A stretch of DNA of 54,726 nt from Halomonas llamarensis (GTDB lineage Bacteria; Pseudomonadota; Gammaproteobacteria; Pseudomonadales; Halomonadaceae): the NCBI RefSeq assembly GCF_023555005.1, contig NZ_JAMJPJ010000023.1, forward strand, positions 1 through 54,726, read 5' to 3'. Within the stretch, counting starts at the first letter, position 1. Every line of letters begins with the position of its first letter. Position numbers and translations under genes: made by a program. Below, piece by piece: positions 54,697 to 54,726 of the stretch. The notes below the pieces were generated by a model. It saw nothing but the letters and a program-made list of their open reading frames with translations. It did no database searches and was not told the DNA's origin.

Positions 54697-54726
54697 ATGC
54701 CCCGACAAATGCTCACGGATGAACAC
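54697..54726 (+). CDS. IS5-family transposase, N-terminal fragment
   Basis: The first ten codons read MPRQMLTDEH, a typical opening of IS5-family transposases (MPRxMLTDxxW). The gene runs off the right edge, so the catalytic residues cannot be checked. Confidence 0.65.
   Translation, partial: MPRQMLTDEH

Larger units (their letters stand above)
54602..54726 (+). mobile_element. left end of an IS5-family-like insertion sequence (cut by the window)
   Basis: Right after metY the sequence CTAG (54602-54605), a fitting 4-bp target for the IS5 group, is followed by GGCGTGTTGACGTTTGATC, which looks like a terminal inverted repeat. A 12-bp inverted repeat and the start of a transposase frame come next. 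The other end lies outside the window, so the boundary and the family are inferred. Confidence 0.7.

Overview
The window looks like chromosomal core DNA of a halophilic or halotolerant gammaproteobacterium, most likely of the Halomonadaceae (Halomonas or a close relative). The basis is the recognisable protein families, the acidic character of many soluble proteins, and gene orders typical of Pseudomonas/Halomonas-type gammaproteobacteria: the aa3 oxidase cluster, thrS-infC-rpmI-rplT-pheST-ihfA, and tig-clpPX-lon-hupB-ppiD. No plasmid, phage or CRISPR locus is visible. The only mobile DNA is the left end of an IS5-like element at the right edge.

Layout. 1-220: end of an rRNA operon (5S rRNA plus terminator). 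272-4294: a P-type cation ATPase, a small lipoprotein, a possibly phasin-like protein and a DUF2970 membrane peptide. 4406-12184: the aa3-type cytochrome c oxidase structural and assembly genes (ctaC, ctaD, ctaG, ctaE, DUF2909, SURF1, an SCO-like protein, ctaA, ctaB). 12290-13896: a DUF2489 protein and an OmpA-family lipoprotein with type 3 thrombospondin repeats. 14100-21257: translation genes and ihfA. 21371-25165: a DUF2788 peptide, a MioC-like flavodoxin with a small membrane protein, and a CBS-PAS-GGDEF-EAL c-di-GMP protein. 25439-33866: protein quality control (tig, clpP, clpX, lon, hupB, ppiD). 33936-38455: lpxH and ppiB diverging from glnS and cysS. 38581-42437: a yehZYXW/osmF-type betaine/choline-class ABC importer. 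42599-46077: branched-chain 2-oxo acid dehydrogenase E1 alpha, E1 beta and E2. 46164-48017: a eukaryotic-like protein kinase. 47994-53179: a leftward operon of a SulP transporter and an MCE-type lipid ABC transporter. 53318-54592: an O-acetylhomoserine sulfhydrylase. 54602-54726: the insertion sequence end.

The genes form coherent blocks. The oxidase cluster carries the subunits together with heme A synthesis (CtaA, CtaB), copper insertion (CtaG, SCO-like) and assembly (SURF1). The tig-ppiD block covers folding and ATP-dependent proteolysis. The leftward transport operon has overlapping or nearly abutting genes at every junction.

Points worth a second look: a probable single-base frameshift near the end of ctaG; an ATC start for infC; a protein kinase just downstream of the 2-oxo acid dehydrogenase genes, whose E1 alpha keeps the serine phosphorylated in the mammalian enzyme, with four degenerate 16-bp tandem repeats just before the kinase start; a P-type ATPase whose M5/M6 ion-site residues differ from calcium pumps; palindromes at the promoters of the osmF-like and bkd operons; and a SulP transporter joined to an MCE operon. 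All functional calls come from reading motifs and gene order. No database search was run.
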